Assembly (NCBI GenBank): GCA_001784725.1
Contig: MFRX01000009.1
Location: forward strand, 22,335-68,414
Source of the DNA: Candidatus Moranbacteria bacterium RIFCSPHIGHO2_02_FULL_40_12b
GTDB lineage: Bacteria; Patescibacteriota; Minisyncoccia; Moranbacterales; 2-12-FULL-40-10
Length of the DNA stretch: 46,080 bases
Direction: 5' to 3'
Shown in pieces: positions 8,801 through 15,192 of the stretch. The notes below the pieces were generated by a model, which saw nothing but the letters and a program-made list of their open reading frames with translations, searched no databases and was not told the origin of the DNA. Every line of letters starts with the position of its first letter. The first letter of the stretch is position 1. A program made the translations under genes and the position numbers.

Positions 8801-8857
8801 GCATTATTCATAATTCTTAATTCCAGCAATATGGTTTCTTTTGAAAAATCCGTCGGG
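8801..8857 (+). repeat. Left flanking direct repeat of the island (Nudix 5' copy)
   Basis: Positions 8819-8857 are identical over 39 bases to 12841-12879, which spans the start codon of the Ap4A-hydrolase-type Nudix gene. Looser similarity extends further left (GCATTATT, TTCTTAATTC, and a TGTGTTATA near 8767 against 12784). Confidence 0.85.
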
Positions 8858-8881
8858 ATTGTGGTGTTTTGGTTAATATAA
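8831..8881 (+). pseudogene. 5' remnant of the Ap4A-hydrolase-type Nudix gene
   Basis: The first nine codons (MVSFEKSVG) are identical to those of the intact gene at 12853. The frame then diverges (IVVFWLI against AVLFRRV) and stops at 8879-8881 after 16 codons. It is a broken duplicate of the gene start that marks the left border of the island; it is too short to be functional. Confidence 0.75.
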
Positions 8882-8921
8882 CTAAAAAATGGCTTAAATA
8901 AAGCATAAAGTCGAAACCTTC

Positions 8922-8950
8922 TTGACTTTTTTGTTTTTGCGTGCTAGTTT
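8922..8950 (+). promoter_or_regulatory. Promoter of the island
   Basis: TTGACT at 8922-8927 and TAGTTT at 8945-8950 with a 17-base spacer. The T-rich spacer ending TTTTTGCGTGC resembles that of the promoter at 30546-30574 (TATTTTGCGC). The RNA would carry a leader of about 135 bases before the first gene. Confidence 0.6.
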
Positions 8951-9003
8951 GTCAGGTTCCTTATATTTTTAAATTGGAAAGTTCTTTGATTTTATGCGCG
9001 AGG

Positions 9004-9058
9004 AGGAGGTGAAAATATTTCGTGCGGTATTCTAAGGGGCGGGAGTTTCACTTCTGCC
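9004..9058 (+). promoter_or_regulatory. Leader of the first island gene: orphan SD sequence and hairpin H0
   Basis: AGGAGGTGA at 9004-9012 is near-perfectly complementary to the 16S 3' end, but no ATG, GTG or TTG follows at a usual distance. GTGCGGT lies at 9022-9028. Hairpin H0 (9038-9058) pairs GGCGGGAGT with ACTTCTGCC, all nine pairs formed, two of them G-U. An open frame from an ATT at 9017 runs to TAA at 9089-9091, two bases before the next ATG, so translational coupling is possible but speculative. Confidence 0.5.
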
Positions 9059-9093
9059 ACGGAAAATAATCTTGAATTTTTTAGGAGGTAAAA

Positions 9094-9735
9094 ATGGCAC
9101 CAAAAACAGCAACGCTTCCGGAAACGGAAACATCTGAACAGATGAAAATCAATACATATAAGGTAACCTGCAGGGGAATTTCCCCGATTCTCATGAATCC
9201 AGCGACAGAGGAACTGCTCAATCAGCTTGACGGCGGAGCAGGAGCGCGTACTCCAAAAGATATGGTTTCAACTCCGGAGCAGAAAGCTGAGAGGAAAATA
9301 ATCCGGGATGAAAACGGGAATGTCGGCGTGCCGTCCAGTTATTTATTCAGTTGCTTGCGCGAAGCGGGCCGGCGCGTTCCATATGACGCCAAGACGAAGA
9401 TTTCCACTAAAGAAAGCACAATTCTTCCGGGACTGATGTCAATCGTGGAAATTTTCATTCCTTTTATTGATCAAGATGCGAAATGGGAAGTGGACCGGAG
9501 AAGAGGCATGCTTCCCAAAGATGGAACCGCGGTTTGTATCACCCGCCCGCGTTTTAACGAGTGGGCATTTGCAGTGACAATAGAAGTGGATGAAGGACAG
9601 GTTTCGCCTGGAAAAATAAAGGAACTTTTCAAGGTAGCGGGAAGAATGGTCGGCCTTGGGGACTTCCGTCCATCATGCAATGGACAGTTTGGAAGGTTCC
9701 GGGTAGAAAACTGGGAGAAGATAAAAGAAACTTAG
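9094..9735 (+). CDS. Cas7/RAMP-like protein (inferred)
   Basis: A 213-residue protein with a strong Shine-Dalgarno sequence (AGGAGGT, 5 bases from the ATG). It opens, after a 17-residue polar stretch, with a beta strand and TCRGISPILMNPATEEL, has NVGVPSSYLFSCLREAGRR and CITRPRFNEWAFAVTIEVD in the middle, and ends with MVGLGDFRP followed by GQFGRFRVENW. A final glycine-rich loop ending in a FGRF strand, and the order 'small G-P-LLM-type strand, variable part, R-P-W strand, GLGD loop', resemble RAMP/Cas7-fold proteins and a phage-borne family with the same ending. I recognise the pattern but cannot confirm the fold. It is first in the island and followed by structured RNA-like sequence, which fits an RNA-binding role. 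Other possibilities are an uncharacterised phage protein or a single-strand-binding protein. Confidence 0.6.
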   Translation: MAPKTATLPETETSEQMKINTYKVTCRGISPILMNPATEELLNQLDGGAGARTPKDMVSTPEQKAERKIIRDENGNVGVPSSYLFSCLREAGRRVPYDAKTKISTKESTILPGLMSIVEIFIPFIDQDAKWEVDRRRGMLPKDGTAVCITRPRFNEWAFAVTIEVDEGQVSPGKIKELFKVAGRMVGLGDFRPSCNGQFGRFRVENWEKIKET

Positions 9736-9753
9736 TAAAATACCTTTCGTTCT

Positions 9754-9829
9754 GTGCGGTTAAGTTTCGTACTGCCTTCCCCAGCAGGGTTCGGTGGAGT
9801 TCGGAGCAGGGACTCAATGAGTCCCTGCT
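9754..9829 (+). repeat. Island hairpin element H1
   Basis: GTGCGGT at 9754-9760, AGCAGGGTTCGG at 9783-9794, then a hairpin at 9805-9829: AGCAGGGACTC pairs with GAGTCCCTGCT over 11 perfect pairs around a 3-base loop. It lies just after the stop of the RAMP-like gene. Confidence 0.75.
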
Positions 9830-9886
9830 GAAATTACTAATGTACTTAAGAGTTGCAATAAAAACTGTTCTCTACTGTTTAGTTCA

Positions 9887-9986
9887 GTGCGGTAGGGCGC
9901 AGCAGGGTGCGGGGCAGGACAGAAGAATTTCTGTCCTGCCATCTCTTTCAGAGATTTTAATAAAATTGAAATTTCTAGAAGGGAGA
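9887..9986 (+). repeat. Island hairpin element H2 with a second AT-rich hairpin
   Basis: GTGCGGT at 9887-9893, AGCAGGGTGCGG at 9901-9912, then a perfect 12-pair hairpin (9913-9940: GGCAGGACAGAA, loop GAAT, TTCTGTCCTGCC). A second hairpin follows directly at 9942-9986, pairing TCTCTTTC and AGAGATTT with AAATTTCT and GAAGGGAGA. The same two-hairpin order occurs at 10561-10630. Together they precede the small gene at 10031. Confidence 0.75.
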
Positions 9987-10030
9987 ATTTTTTTCCAATG
10001 AGTTCTTTATAATTTTAAAAGGAGATTGAA

Positions 10031-10240
10031 ATGAGGAAGAAAAACAGAGATAGAAAAGAGAAAGAGATTGTAATAAGAGTATCAGGAGTAGAAAGTTTTG
10101 TTCAAGGCAGCAGTAATAATTTGATTATAGATGTTGAAATGAATAAAGAGAATATCTGGATGGCAAAAGTTGAGTCGGAAATTACTCTAAAAGAAATATT
10201 ATACAGAATATGGCCGAACATCGCGCGCATTGTAAAGTAA
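10031..10240 (+). CDS. Small basic protein of the island, unknown function
   Basis: A 69-residue open frame with a good Shine-Dalgarno sequence (AAAAGGAGATT, 5 bases before the ATG). The N-terminus is highly charged (RKKNRDRKEKE) and is followed by alternating hydrophobic residues (IVIRVSGVESFV, LIIDVEM), suggestive of a small beta-rich domain, then a short helix ending IWPNIARIVK. I do not recognise the family. Its position between the RAMP-like and helicase genes, with its own hairpin pair upstream and another GTGCGGT element two bases after its stop, makes it likely to be a real part of the island. Confidence 0.65.
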   Translation: MRKKNRDRKEKEIVIRVSGVESFVQGSSNNLIIDVEMNKENIWMAKVESEITLKEILYRIWPNIARIVK

Positions 10241-10241
10241 C

Positions 10242-10386
10242 GTGCGGTGGTGTGTGGCTCGGTCCAGCTAGGAGTTAGTAGCGCAGTGAGCGGTCCGGTC
10301 CGCCAGAGCTTGGGGCAGAGTCACTGATAATTCAAACTCTGCCAAATTTTCTAAAAATTTTAAACCATTGAAATTTTTGAAAAGTT
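10242..10386 (+). repeat. Island hairpin element H3 with a second AT-rich hairpin
   Basis: GTGCGGT at 10242-10248 directly after the small gene. The hairpin at 10314-10343 pairs GGCAGAGT with ACTCTGCC around a 14-base loop. It is followed at 10345-10386 by an AT-rich hairpin (AATTTTC and AAAAATTT against AAATTTTT and GAAAAGTT). This is the longest of the elements, with an unusually G-rich 65-base block between motif and hairpin. Confidence 0.7.
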
Positions 10387-10398
10387 CTTTGAATCATA

Positions 10399-10487
10399 GA
10401 CAAGGCAGTGTTTAGTCTTGTCCGGTTGCGCGCGGTTCTCGACGGCGCAGTAAAGTTTGGAGCAGGGGATTTATTTGGATTTCCTGC
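10399..10487 (+). repeat. Island hairpin element H4
   Basis: GACAAG pairs with CTTGTC at 10399-10422. GCGCGGT follows at 10430-10436. The main hairpin at 10462-10487 pairs GCAGGGGAT with ATTTCCTGC, two of nine pairs being G-U, around an 8-base loop. Compensating and wobble changes at otherwise conserved positions suggest selection on an RNA fold. Confidence 0.65.
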
Positions 10488-10507
10488 CAGAACGCTTAAC
10501 GCAGATT

Positions 10508-10653
10508 TAGCAGGGTACGGCGGAGCAGCGCGCGGTGTAGTTGGGTTGTGTCGCGCATGGGGCAGGAATTAATTCTAATTCCTGCCATCCCTTTCCGAGA
10601 ATTTCATTATTTGGAATTTTCAGAAAGGGAATAAAAAGTGTCTTTGGCACTTT
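10508..10653 (+). repeat. Island hairpin element H5 and the helicase leader
   Basis: AGCAGGGTACGG at 10509-10520 and GCGCGGT at 10530-10536 precede a perfect 11-pair hairpin (10561-10586: GGCAGGAATTA, loop ATTC, TAATTCCTGCC). A second hairpin at 10588-10630 pairs TCCCTTTC and GAGAATT with AATTTTC and GAAAGGGA. A third at 10635-10653 pairs AAAGTG with CACTTT around the loop TCTTTGG, a loop also found upstream of the gene at 30734. The Shine-Dalgarno AAGGAG follows at 10671. Confidence 0.75.
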
Positions 10654-10681
10654 CCCATTTGTCCTTTAAAAAGGAGAAAAA

Positions 10682-12466
10682 ATGAAACATCAGAAATATC
10701 TCGATCTTCTGGAATTTTTTCCGGTTGATCAATATCCAAAGCCATTGAAAAATCAAGTGCTGGCTTTGGAAGCAGCAGAAAAAAATGCATCAACGCTTTT
10801 AGAATTGCCGACTGGTTCAGGTAAAACTGCAATCGGCTACACTTTCTTGAAGGCGTTGAAAAGTTCGAGTAAGTCGCCACTTTTCTACATTGTTCCAAAT
10901 AAGACATTAGTTAATCAAGTGCGTGAACTTCATCCCGATGTTAAGGTTGTTTATGGACGTAATGAATATCTCTGTCCTTATTACAGAGACGGCAATGTGA
11001 CAGCCGATGAATCGCCATGTTCAATGTTGGATTGTCCGCATCGGGTAGATCAGGAAACAGGAGAAACCGAAGCTGGAGGAGTTGAGCCGTGTCCCTATCT
11101 TCAGGCCAAATATGAAGCCAAAAGAGGAGACATAATTGCCTGCACTATGTCTTTTTATCTTTTCACCCATCTTTTTTCCAAAGAATGGGATGAGACGGCC
11201 GGACTAGTGATTGATGAAGTGCATCGGTTGGCAAATGTTTTCCGCAATTCTTTGAGTTATGAGATTACGGATTATTATTTAGACAGGATAATCGAGCTCC
11301 TTTCGGAAATTTCTCCAAACGAAGCCAAGATCATATCAGAATTCAGGCGTAAGATGATGAAAATTATCAAGCGCCGTCCACCCAGAACCGCAACGCTTTT
11401 AAAAGCAGGCGAGGTTGCCGAGCTCTTGAGAGAACTTTACAAAATCGATTCGAAAAAAATGCGGAAAGCCGTCAAGGAAGCGGTTAAGCGAGGTGGCATT
11501 GATGTGGTTGCTCAGCGTGAGGTGCTGAAAAAAACCGAAATGATCACTCGCAACCTGATCCGTTATCTCAAGTCATTGGAATTTTCCTTGCCGACGGCCA
11601 AAAGAAATCCTCTCAACTATACTTACGCTTTTTATGAGAAGGATTCGGATGGAAATGGAAAATCGCAGTATCGCTTGGTAATCAGGGCATATTATGTGGC
11701 TCCACTTATCCAAAAAATATTGCCTGAAAAAACACTGGCTTATTCGGCAACAATCGGCGATCCCCAAATCATCAAATATGAAACCGGGATAGATTTTTCT
11801 TTCTATTCTTTTCCGTCTAACTTTCCGTCAAGAAATACTAAAATTTTTCTATCGACTGACATGCCTAATCTTGCGATGAAGGCCAGAAGAAAGCAGGATC
11901 TTACGCGTTCTTTGCGCAAGGTCGCAAAAGCGGCAAAAATCTTTGCTGATTCCGGCATACGGTCGCTCGTTGTGGTTGTTTCCGAGATGGAAAGGCAGAA
12001 GTTTATGATGTTGGCGAAAGAAGAAGGCGTTGAGGCGATAAGTTATGGCAACGGCGTAAAACCCAGAGTCGCCGCTGAAAAATTCAAGAGTGGTGGGAGC
12101 GATGTTCTCGTGGGCACGGTGTCCAACTATGGCGAGGGTGTGGATCTTCCTAAGAAGATTGCGCAAGTGACATTTTTTCTGCGGCCGGGATATCCCAATC
12201 CGCATGATCCGCTCACGATTTTTGAAGAACGAAGATATGGAAGCGTGCGCTGGAAAATTTGGAACTGGCGGGTGATGATAGAAGCGCTTCAGGTGCGCGG
12301 ACGCAATGTGCGGAGCGCCAAGGATACCGGTGTGACTATCTTCATTTCCCAGCAGTTCGGACGGTTCCTTTATGCCAGTCTTCCGGAGTGGCTCAAGGAA
12401 TCATTTGAGGGCAAATTGACTTGGGATGAATGTATTACTGATGCAAAGACATTGCTGGCAAAATAA
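10682..12466 (+). CDS. XPD/DinG-type superfamily 2 helicase with Fe-S cluster cysteines
   Basis: A 594-residue protein expected to unwind DNA or RNA-DNA hybrids 5' to 3' using ATP. Walker A is TGSGKT (44-49). Four cysteines (98, 113, 118, 137) lie between motif I and the DEVH box (178-181), as in XPD and DinG, where they hold a 4Fe-4S cluster. Motif Ia is FYIVPNKTLVNQV; the second RecA-like half has LVGTVSNYGEGVDLP (motif V region) and QVRGRNVRS (motif VI). There is no exonuclease domain, unlike Gram-positive DinG. It has an AAGGAG sequence 6 bases before the ATG. Next to a RAMP-like gene it recalls Csf4/CasDinG of type IV CRISPR systems, but no array or cas6 is present. Helicase assignment is firm; its role is not. 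Confidence 0.9.
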   Translation: MKHQKYLDLLEFFPVDQYPKPLKNQVLALEAAEKNASTLLELPTGSGKTAIGYTFLKALKSSSKSPLFYIVPNKTLVNQVRELHPDVKVVYGRNEYLCPYYRDGNVTADESPCSMLDCPHRVDQETGETEAGGVEPCPYLQAKYEAKRGDIIACTMSFYLFTHLFSKEWDETAGLVIDEVHRLANVFRNSLSYEITDYYLDRIIELLSEISPNEAKIISEFRRKMMKIIKRRPPRTATLLKAGEVAELLRELYKIDSKKMRKAVKEAVKRGGIDVVAQREVLKKTEMITRNLIRYLKSLEFSLPTAKRNPLNYTYAFYEKDSDGNGKSQYRLVIRAYYVAPLIQKILPEKTLAYSATIGDPQIIKYETGIDFSFYSFPSNFPSRNTKIFLSTDMPNLAMKARRKQDLTRSLRKVAKAAKIFADSGIRSLVVVVSEMERQKFMMLAKEEGVEAISYGNGVKPRVAAEKFKSGGSDVLVGTVSNYGEGVDLPKKIAQVTFFLRPGYPNPHDPLTIFEERRYGSVRWKIWNWRVMIEALQVRGRNVRSAKDTGVTIFISQQFGRFLYASLPEWLKESFEGKLTWDECITDAKTLLAK

Positions 12467-12653
12467 ATACTTGCCAATGTAGTGCCCGTTTATGTAGAGT
12501 ATTGTTACGTATGGCTTAAGTATTGCGCGGGACGGGAATTCATTTGAATTCCCGTCGAAATTTTTCAGCACAGCTTATGATGTTTTGAATGCTAATGTTT
12601 TGCTGAGTCACGTTCAGTTCAGTATGGGACGAGAATTCAAATGAGTTCCAGCC
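12467..12653 (+). repeat. Island hairpin elements H6 and H7
   Basis: Downstream of the helicase. H6 (12531-12556) pairs GACGGGAATTC with GAATTCCCGTC over 11 perfect pairs and a 4-base loop. H7 (12627-12653) keeps a six-pair tip (GAATTC with GAGTTC, one G-U) and a GG/CC foot but has a loosened middle. These two have GACGG/GACGA in place of GGCAG and lack a clear GTGCGGT, so they are diverged members. No coding frame of substance lies in 12467-12852. Confidence 0.6.
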
Positions 12654-12737
12654 ATAAAAATTTTACTGTGCCAGGTCATGTTCGGTATAGTTGGCTCCGG
12701 TGGAGAAGGGCATGGCAGTCAATGGTCTTCAACATGG

Positions 12738-12772
12738 GGCAGTGATTTCAATAAATCTCTGCCATTTTTTTT
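12738..12772 (+). terminator. Island hairpin H8, likely the island terminator
   Basis: GGCAGTGATTT pairs with AAATCTCTGCC (one T-T mismatch) around a 4-base loop, followed by an 8-base T run (12765-12772). It is the only member of the hairpin family with a T run and stands at the right end of the island. GTTCGGT lies at 12675, about 60 bases upstream. Confidence 0.65.
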
Positions 12773-12782
12773 GGAAAATTAG

Positions 12783-12879
12783 TGTGTTATAATTTAAAAC
12801 ACGCCACCGCATTATTTTTGATTCTTAATTCACAATTTTTAATTCCAGCAATATGGTTTCTTTTGAAAAATCCGTCGGG
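12783..12879 (+). repeat. Right flanking direct repeat of the island (intact copy)
   Basis: It holds the upstream region and first nine codons of the intact Nudix gene. The 39 bases at 12841-12879 are identical to 8819-8857. TATAAT at 12788-12793 is a possible -10 box for the Nudix gene. Confidence 0.8.
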
Positions 12880-13317
12880 GCGGTTTTGTTCCGGCGGGTA
12901 AACAGCAAAAATAAATATCTTCTGCTTCATTATAAGTCCGGCCATTGGGATTTTCCCAAAGGGCATCAGGAAAAAGGCGAGAATGACGAAGTAACGCTCC
13001 GAAGGGAAGTAAAAGAAGAAACCGGAATCCAGGACATCAAAATAATTCCGGGATTCAGCAAAAAAATCGGATATTTTTATGTTGCCAAAGGAAAAGAAAG
13101 AAAAAAACGGCTGAAGGTTCAAAGAGGAATAAAAATTAAAAAACAAGTTATCTACTATTTAGCCGAAACGCGGGAAAAAGAAGTGAAAATTTCTTTTGAA
13201 CATGTCGGCTTTCGGTGGCTGGACTATTCCCAGGCGCTCAAGAAAATTACTTTCAAAAATTCAAAAAATGTGCTCATTTTGGCTAATAATTATTTTGCTA
13301 AAATACCGGGGTCTTGA
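12853..13317 (+). CDS. Nudix hydrolase, Ap4A hydrolase (NUDT2)-like
   Basis: A 154-residue Nudix protein, probably hydrolysing diadenosine tetraphosphate or related dinucleoside polyphosphates. The Nudix box is complete (G-HQEKG-E-NDEVTLR-REVKEETGI), preceded by LLLHYKSGHWDFPKG, the pattern typical of bis(5'-nucleosyl)-tetraphosphatases. A basic insert (GKERKKRLKVQRGIKIKKQ) splits the region where this family has KKVVYYLA; it is unusually rich in Lys and Arg. The end, FRWLDYSQALKKITFKNSK, matches the family. The start is fixed by the conserved MVSFEKSVGAVLF. A broken duplicate of the gene start is at 8831, so an island lies in front of it. secD follows 32 bases later. Confidence 0.88.
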   Translation: MVSFEKSVGAVLFRRVNSKNKYLLLHYKSGHWDFPKGHQEKGENDEVTLRREVKEETGIQDIKIIPGFSKKIGYFYVAKGKERKKRLKVQRGIKIKKQVIYYLAETREKEVKISFEHVGFRWLDYSQALKKITFKNSKNVLILANNYFAKIPGS

Positions 13318-13349
13318 TATTTTCAAAGAATTGGTTAATAATATTGTAG

Positions 13350-15056
13350 ATGACTCTAAAAAGAAAACTTCTTCTCAAATTTCTCCTGATAATAGTTCTT
13401 GCATTTGGCGCGGGGCTGGTTTCGTATCCCAATGCGGTAAAAAAAATACCGCCGGTTTATAACGCTCTGAATAAGCTGAAAATAAATCTGGGACTGGATT
13501 TGCAGGGAGGGATTCATCTGGAATACAAAGCCGATTTGAGCAATACCGAAAGTTCTAAAGTGAATGACGCGATGCAAGCGGCGCAGGATGTTATCGAACG
13601 GAGAGTAAACGCTTTTGGGGTGGCCGAGCCGATGATTTACACTACGCGGTCGGGAAGCGAACACCGCCTAATCGTGGAACTGGCGGGCGTCAAAGACATA
13701 GAGAAAGCGAAAGAGATGATAAAAGAGACGCCGTTTTTGGAATTCAAAGAGGAAAAAACTGAAGAGGAAATAAAGGAGACGGAGAAAATATTTGACTCAA
13801 TCAACGAACAAACGAAGAGACAGGCGGAAGAAATATTGCAGAGAGCTTTAAATGGCGAAAATTTTGAAGAGCTGGTGAAAAAATATAGCGAAGATCCCGG
13901 ATCTAAAGACGCGGGCGGGGATTTGGGATTTACGAAAAAAGGTACTTTTGTTCCGGAGTTTGACAAAGTGCTTTTCGAAGGAAATCTGAAAAACGGCAAA
14001 GTTTATCCCGCTTTGGTGGAAACGCAATTTGGCTGGCACATTATAAAATTCATTGACTCCCGCGGGGAGGGAGAAAATAAGGAAGTCCATTCCGCGCATA
14101 TTCTTTTGGCGAAAAGGACAGCCGATATGTATCCTGATTTAAAATATAAATCAACGGGGCTCACAGGAAAAAATTTAAAAAGCGCGAGCGCTGATTTTCA
14201 AGGGCAGGGGCTAACCGAACCGGTTGTTTCCTTGCAATTTGATGGCGAAGGGACGAAACTTTTCGCGGATTTGACTAAAAAGAATGTCGGGAAAACGATT
14301 GCGATTTATCTTGACGGGCAAACAATCAGCGCCCCCAGGGTCAATGAAGAGATTACCAGTGGCAGCGCGGTGATATCAGGTGATTTTACGACTGAAGAAA
14401 CTAAAAACTTGGCCAGGCGGTTGAATGAAGGCGCTTTGCCCGTGCCGTTGGAATTGATTTCACAGCAGAGCGTGGAGGCGTCACTGGGAGAAATATCGCT
14501 TCAAAAAAGTTTAAAAGCCGGCATAATCGGGCTTGTTCTCGTCATTATTTTTATGGTTCTTTACTACCGTTTTCTTGGAGTAATCGCCTCACTCGCGCTT
14601 CTCATATATTCCGCGATTATGATTTCTATTTTCAAATTGTCGTCCGGAACTCCCTGGCAAATTACGCTTACGCTTCCGGGCATCGCGGGATTCGTCCTTT
14701 CCATTGGAATGGCAGTGGACGCCAATATTTTGATTTTTGAGCGCACTAAAGAGGAAATAAGGCGAGGCCGGAATATTTTAAGCGCCATTGACGAGGGATT
14801 CAAACGCGCCTGGACATCAATCCGCGACGGAAATGTTTCTTCTCTTATCACCGCTTTCATTTTAATGATGATGGGTACCGGATTCGTCAAGGGCTTCGCG
14901 GTGACATTAATAGTTGGAGTTCTGGTATCCATGTTTACGGCAGTCGTTATTTCCCGGACGCTGATAAAATTTTTAGTAAGAGAATGGATTTCCAATAAAT
15001 TATATTTAATAGGGGTGAAAAGAAAAGATGTTGCTGACAGTGAGATTAGGAAATAA
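13350..15056 (+). CDS. secD: Protein translocase subunit SecD with a parvulin-like insert
   Basis: A 568-residue membrane protein that, with SecF, uses the proton gradient to help exported proteins leave the translocon. The N-terminal helix, LGLDLQGGIHLEY (about 48), the P1 domain, and the six-helix C-terminal half with GIAGFVLSIGMAVDANILIFER are normal. Between PFLEFKEE (about 128) and LTGKNLKSASADF (about 271) lies a segment like a PpiC peptidyl-prolyl isomerase: FEELVKKYSEDPGSKDAGGD, VPEFDKVLF, and FGWHIIKF. A strand resembling the usual first parvulin strand (VHSAHILLAKRT) comes after these, not before. The insert would lie outside the membrane, where exported chains refold. secF follows. 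Confidence 0.95.
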   Translation: MTLKRKLLLKFLLIIVLAFGAGLVSYPNAVKKIPPVYNALNKLKINLGLDLQGGIHLEYKADLSNTESSKVNDAMQAAQDVIERRVNAFGVAEPMIYTTRSGSEHRLIVELAGVKDIEKAKEMIKETPFLEFKEEKTEEEIKETEKIFDSINEQTKRQAEEILQRALNGENFEELVKKYSEDPGSKDAGGDLGFTKKGTFVPEFDKVLFEGNLKNGKVYPALVETQFGWHIIKFIDSRGEGENKEVHSAHILLAKRTADMYPDLKYKSTGLTGKNLKSASADFQGQGLTEPVVSLQFDGEGTKLFADLTKKNVGKTIAIYLDGQTISAPRVNEEITSGSAVISGDFTTEETKNLARRLNEGALPVPLELISQQSVEASLGEISLQKSLKAGIIGLVLVIIFMVLYYRFLGVIASLALLIYSAIMISIFKLSSGTPWQITLTLPGIAGFVLSIGMAVDANILIFERTKEEIRRGRNILSAIDEGFKRAWTSIRDGNVSSLITAFILMMMGTGFVKGFAVTLIVGVLVSMFTAVVISRTLIKFLVREWISNKLYLIGVKRKDVADSEIRK

Positions 15057-15192
15057 TATTAAGACCTTAATTTCTAATTTTCAATTTCTAATTTCTAAAC
15101 AATTTATAATTTTTCAATGATTAAATTTTAAAATTGGATAATTGAATTATTGAAAATTGTTTGAAAATTTAAAATTGTGAATTGAAAATTTT
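15057..15192. repeat. AT-rich imperfect palindrome between secD and secF
   Basis: The gap is almost wholly A and T. TTTCTAATTTTCAATTTCT and CTAAACAATTT on the left are mirrored by AAATTGTTTG and AATTGTGAATTGAAAATTT on the right. It ends at the secF ATG. No promoter motif stands out. Confidence 0.55.

Larger units (their letters stand above)
8871..12780 (+). mobile_element. Accessory island: RAMP-like protein, small protein, Fe-S helicase and hairpin array
   Basis: About 3.9 kb bounded by direct copies of a Nudix gene 5' end. It holds a strong promoter, three genes on the plus strand with clear Shine-Dalgarno sequences (unlike most neighbours), and nine hairpins of one architecture in its non-coding stretches, which are more G-rich than other spacers. 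The flanking duplication and different signal style suggest acquisition as a unit. No integrase or transposase is present inside, so the route of entry is unknown and the mobile-element label is an inference. Confidence 0.5.

Noticed and set aside
8831..8881. Functional short peptide from the Nudix remnant
   Set aside because: It is a truncated copy of a gene start with no SD sequence; a decayed duplicate is the simpler reading.
9675..10001. 108-codon open frame over the end of the RAMP-like gene and hairpins H1 and H2
   Set aside because: It overlaps the real gene, has no ribosome binding site, and its codons run through the conserved hairpins; the composition is that of a chance frame.
9754..10586. 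Integron attC sites
   Set aside because: The hairpins lack the RYYYAAC/GTTRRRY core sites at their feet, and no integrase is present.
9022..12763. CRISPR array made of the island repeats
   Set aside because: The units are irregularly spaced, diverged and interrupted by genes; there are no identical repeats with unique spacers.
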